A DNA stretch of 5,907 nucleotides from Candidatus Nomurabacteria bacterium. Its GTDB lineage: Bacteria; Patescibacteriota; Minisyncoccia; Phycocordibacterales; UBA9973. Under the pieces are notes generated by a model. It did not search any database and was not told where the DNA came from. It saw only the letters and a list, made by a program, of their open reading frames with translations. This document shows, piece after piece, positions 3,184 through 5,907 of the stretch. Within the stretch, counting starts at the first letter, position 1, and the number at the start of each line of letters is the position of its first letter. The translations under genes were made by a program, and so were the position numbers. The DNA is taken from contig JAHFNN010000053.1 in assembly GCA_023267315.1 (NCBI GenBank), forward strand, positions 1-5,907, written 5' to 3'.

Positions 3184-5907
3184 ATGATGCATACACCAAT
3201 GCGTGAGAAGAAGTACTTTTCGAAGTACAAGAAGCCACTGGTCGAATTTCCAAGTCTTTTGGAAACTCAAGTCAATTCCTTCACTTGGTTCGTGGAGCAA
3301 GGACTTAAAGAAGTATTCAAAGAATTTTCTGCCATCTCTGACTATTCAGAGAAGAAGTTTCAACTTGAATTCACTTCATTTTCAATTACTGAACCAAAAT
3401 ATGATGAGCACTATGCAAAGGTAAACAAGCTCTCATATGAAGCTCAGCTTAAAGCTCGAGTAAAACTTACAAATAAAACATTGGGCACCGTCAAAGAGCA
3501 GGAAATATTCATGACGGATATTCCGCTTATGACCAACCACGGAACGTTCATCATCAATGGTGTTGAACGTGTCATTGTCGCACAGCTTGCACGAAGCTTC
3601 GGTGTCTTTTTCCCAGATCAAGAAATCAAAGGAAAGCGTTTCTTCGGTGCTAAAATAATTCCAGCTCGTGGTGTCTGGATTGAAATAGAATCTGACTCAG
3701 ATGGCGTACTCTATGTCCGCATCGACAAAAAGCGAAAGTTCCCGATAACTTCGCTTCTTCGTGTTTTGGGTCTTTCGACGAATGAGATGATTGAAGGAGC
3801 ATTCTCAACTCCTGAAGAAAAGAAGAGTATTGCATTGGCACTTGAAAAGGATACTGCTAAGGATCTCCAAAGTGCATATCTTGAAATCTATAAGCGACTT
3901 CGCGATGGCGATCTTGCGACACCTGAAAATGCTCGTGATTTCATCAATTCTATTTTCTCAGCTGAACGCTATGACCTTTCTCCAGTTGGACGATTCCGAT
4001 TCAACAAGCGTTTTGATAAGGATATGGGTGATAAAGAAATGGCTCGCCGCACTATCTCTAAAGATGATTTGGTAGCAATTGTTTCAAATGTCATTTCATT
4101 GAACAACACTCCAAACGCAAAGGCAGATGATATCGACCACTTGGGTCAACGCCGTGTTCGTTACGTGGGTGAAATGCTTCAACAGAAATTCCGCGTGGGT
4201 ATGACACAGATAAAGCGAAACATTCAAGATCGTATGTCGACTATCGATGTATCGATTGCAATGCCAATCCAAATCGTGAACCAACGACCACTCCAAGCTC
4301 GCGTAAAAGAATTTTTCACTACCAACCAGCTCTCACAATTTATGAGTCAGGAAAACATCTTGGCGGAAGTTGAGCACTTGCGTATTCTCTCAGCACTTGG
4401 TCCAGGGGGACTTACTCGTGAACGTGCAGGTCTTGAAGTGCGTGACGTGCATACATCCCACTACGGTCGTGTATGTCCGATCCACACTCCAGAAGGTCCA
4501 AACATCGGTCTTATTCTTCACCTTTCTACCTACGCTCGGGTGAATGAATTCGGCATCATTGAAACTCCATACATTAAAGTAAAGAACGGCAAAATCACTG
4601 GTGAGGTGGTGTACTTGAACGCGCTTGAAGAAGAAAAGTACAACATCGCGCATGCGGGTGTTCTCTATGATGAAAAAGGTCATCTTATTGATGAATCTGT
4701 TGAAGCTCGTATCAAGACCGAACCTGGATTTGCTCCACGTGAGGATATTGATTTCATCGACGTTGCAACAAACCAAGCATTTTCAATCGCAACATCCATG
4801 GTGCCATTCTTGGAACACGATGACGCATCTCGTGCACTCATGGGATCAAACATGCAGAAGCAGGCATTACCATGTATCGTTCCAGAAGCTCCACTCGTCG
4901 CAACTGGTATGGAAGAAACAGCATCTCGTGATTCTGGCCGTACGGTTATTTCTCATGAAGACGGTGTGATTACCTATGTGGATGGAAAGAAAATTGTGCT
5001 TACGGGTAGTCGCAGTGGAAAGGAAACAACATTCAATCTCGTAAACTTCTCACGAACGAACAACTTCTCAGCATTCCACCAGCGTCCAATTGTCGCCTTG
5101 AATCAAAAGGTGAAGAAGGGAGATGTGTTGGCTGATACCTCAACAACCGATAATGGTCAGATTGCATTGGGACAAAATGCGCTCGTTGCATTCATGTCAT
5201 GGTCTGGTCAGAACTACGAAGACGCGATTATTCTTTCTGAACGTCTCGTAAAGAAAAGTAAATTTACCTCGATTCACGTTGAAGAATTCGTCTGTATCGT
5301 TCGCGACACCAAACTTGGGCCTGAAATCACTACTCGTGATATTCCAAACGTTGGAGAAACCAAACTCAAAGACTTGGATGAAGAAGGTGTTGTCCGCATC
5401 GGTGCTGAAGTTCGTGAAAACGATATTTTGGTTGGAAAAATTACTCCAAAAGGTGAGACAGAACTCACTCCTGAAGAACGTCTTCTCCGATCAATCTTTG
5501 CTGAAAAGGCTCGTGATGTGAAAGACACATCACTTCGTATGGAACACGGAAAGCGTGGACGCATTATCGGCGTGAAAGTATTTTCTCGCGATTTGGGACA
5601 CAATTTGGAATCAGGAATCATCAAGAAAATCGTTATTGAAGTCGCACAAGTTCGAAACATTTCAGTGGGTGACAAGCTCGCTGGACGTCACGGTAACAAA
5701 GGTGTTATCTCAACCATCTTGCCTGAAGAAGATATGCCATACATGGCAGACGGTACTCCTGTCGATGTGATTTTGACACCGCTCGGCGTGCCATCACGTA
5801 TGAACTTGGGACAGATTCTTGAAATGCACTTAGGTATGGCTGCAAATACGCTTGGATATCAAGCTATCGTGCCACCATTTTCTGGTGCAACAAATGATGA
5901 AATAAAA
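3184..5907 (+). CDS. rpoB: DNA-directed RNA polymerase subunit beta (RpoB), 3' end outside window
   Basis: RpoB forms the catalytic cleft of RNA polymerase with RpoC. The frame stays open for 908 codons to the right edge, so the C-terminus (anchor/clamp part) is missing. Landmarks: GTFIINGVERVIVAQL (120-135), DDIDHLGQRRVR (about 316-327), QLSQFMSQENILAEVEH (382-398), SALGPGGLTRERAG (403-416), VCPIHTPEGPNIGLI (430-444), the fork acids E679/D680 in QNYEDAI, DTKLGPE and IPNVGE in the flap, and GDKLAGRHGNKG (830-841), whose two lysines match E. coli K1065 and K1073. Compared with E. coli the spacing is about 128 residues shorter before the rifampicin region and about 105 shorter after it, as expected when both beta insertions are absent. 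Normally invariant residues are changed at F139, S388, I401 and H434. ATG 3184, 3187 and 3199 are possible starts; none has a Shine-Dalgarno. rpoC may follow, but that is not visible. Confidence 0.98.
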   Translation, partial: MMHTPMREKKYFSKYKKPLVEFPSLLETQVNSFTWFVEQGLKEVFKEFSAISDYSEKKFQLEFTSFSITEPKYDEHYAKVNKLSYEAQLKARVKLTNKTLGTVKEQEIFMTDIPLMTNHGTFIINGVERVIVAQLARSFGVFFPDQEIKGKRFFGAKIIPARGVWIEIESDSDGVLYVRIDKKRKFPITSLLRVLGLSTNEMIEGAFSTPEEKKSIALALEKDTAKDLQSAYLEIYKRLRDGDLATPENARDFINSIFSAERYDLSPVGRFRFNKRFDKDMGDKEMARRTISKDDLVAIVSNVISLNNTPNAKADDIDHLGQRRVRYVGEMLQQKFRVGMTQIKRNIQDRMSTIDVSIAMPIQIVNQRPLQARVKEFFTTNQLSQFMSQENILAEVEHLRILSALGPGGLTRERAGLEVRDVHTSHYGRVCPIHTPEGPNIGLILHLSTYARVNEFGIIETPYIKVKNGKITGEVVYLNALEEEKYNIAHAGVLYDEKGHLIDESVEARIKTEPGFAPREDIDFIDVATNQAFSIATSMVPFLEHDDASRALMGSNMQKQALPCIVPEAPLVATGMEETASRDSGRTVISHEDGVITYVDGKKIVLTGSRSGKETTFNLVNFSRTNNFSAFHQRPIVALNQKVKKGDVLADTSTTDNGQIALGQNALVAFMSWSGQNYEDAIILSERLVKKSKFTSIHVEEFVCIVRDTKLGPEITTRDIPNVGETKLKDLDEEGVVRIGAEVRENDILVGKITPKGETELTPEERLLRSIFAEKARDVKDTSLRMEHGKRGRIIGVKVFSRDLGHNLESGIIKKIVIEVAQVRNISVGDKLAGRHGNKGVISTILPEEDMPYMADGTPVDVILTPLGVPSRMNLGQILEMHLGMAANTLGYQAIVPPFSGATNDEIK

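Noticed and set aside
3034..3300. An 88-codon - strand frame overlapping the rpoB leader and start
   Set aside because: It overlaps the certain rpoB N-terminus, its leftward part is translated AT-rich leader, and no promoter or Shine-Dalgarno supports it.
49..5907. Alternative genetic code with TGA read as Gly (code 25), known in some Patescibacteria
   Set aside because: No in-frame TGA occurs in any recognised gene, including 908 codons of Gly-containing rpoB; the standard bacterial code fits.
1..5907. CRISPR array, tRNA, rRNA, insertion sequence or attachment site
   Set aside because: I found no spaced direct repeats, no RNA gene sequence, no transposase and no terminal inverted repeats; the only repeats seen are short hairpins and the khpA/rpoB element.

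Overview
The window reads as a stretch of a compact bacterial genome, most likely from the Candidate Phyla Radiation (Patescibacteria, Parcubacteria-like). This placement is inferred, not computed. It rests on the short TrmD with a Glu where the catalytic Asp normally lies, an RpoB lacking both large insertions found in E. coli, the absence of rimM and rplS from the rpsP-trmD neighbourhood, mostly absent or weak Shine-Dalgarno sequences, and very short intergenic spaces. Stops seen are TAA and TAG, and no in-frame TGA occurs in any recognised gene, so the standard bacterial code fits.

Layout, left to right. rpsP (ribosomal protein bS16, 49-357), khpA (KH-domain RNA-binding protein, 478-798), a MutT/MTH1-like Nudix hydrolase (877-1347) and trmD (tRNA m1G37 methyltransferase, 1360-2031) all lie on the + strand. 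Convergent with trmD is an orphan class I methyltransferase-like gene on the - strand (2083-2907). Divergent from it is rpoB (RNA polymerase beta subunit, from 3184), which runs off the right edge in frame after 908 codons. The rpoB frame is unmistakable from sequence.

The cluster resembles the widespread rpsP-khpA-rimM-trmD-rplS order, but here it is cut into separate transcription units. A hairpin terminator follows rpsP, khpA and trmD, and a sigma70-type promoter precedes rpsP, khpA and the Nudix gene. Only Nudix-trmD looks co-transcribed. Two promoter types appear: TTGCCA-N17-TACTAT directly against the start codon (rpsP and Nudix, predicting leaderless mRNAs) and TTGACA-N17-TATACT with a 5' leader (khpA and rpoB). 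The methyltransferase-like gene and rpoB appear to fire from back-to-back promoters whose -35 hexamers overlap on one TTGACAA sequence. khpA and rpoB also share a roughly 28-nt upstream element.

Functionally the window holds translation and RNA genes (bS16, KhpA, TrmD), nucleotide-pool sanitation (Nudix), transcription (RpoB) and one gene of unknown substrate. I saw no mobile element, CRISPR array, tRNA or rRNA. The points most worth following are the shared -35 promoter, the paired leaderless promoters, the altered rifampicin-pocket residues of RpoB, the Asp-to-Glu change in TrmD, and the orphan methyltransferase-like gene.
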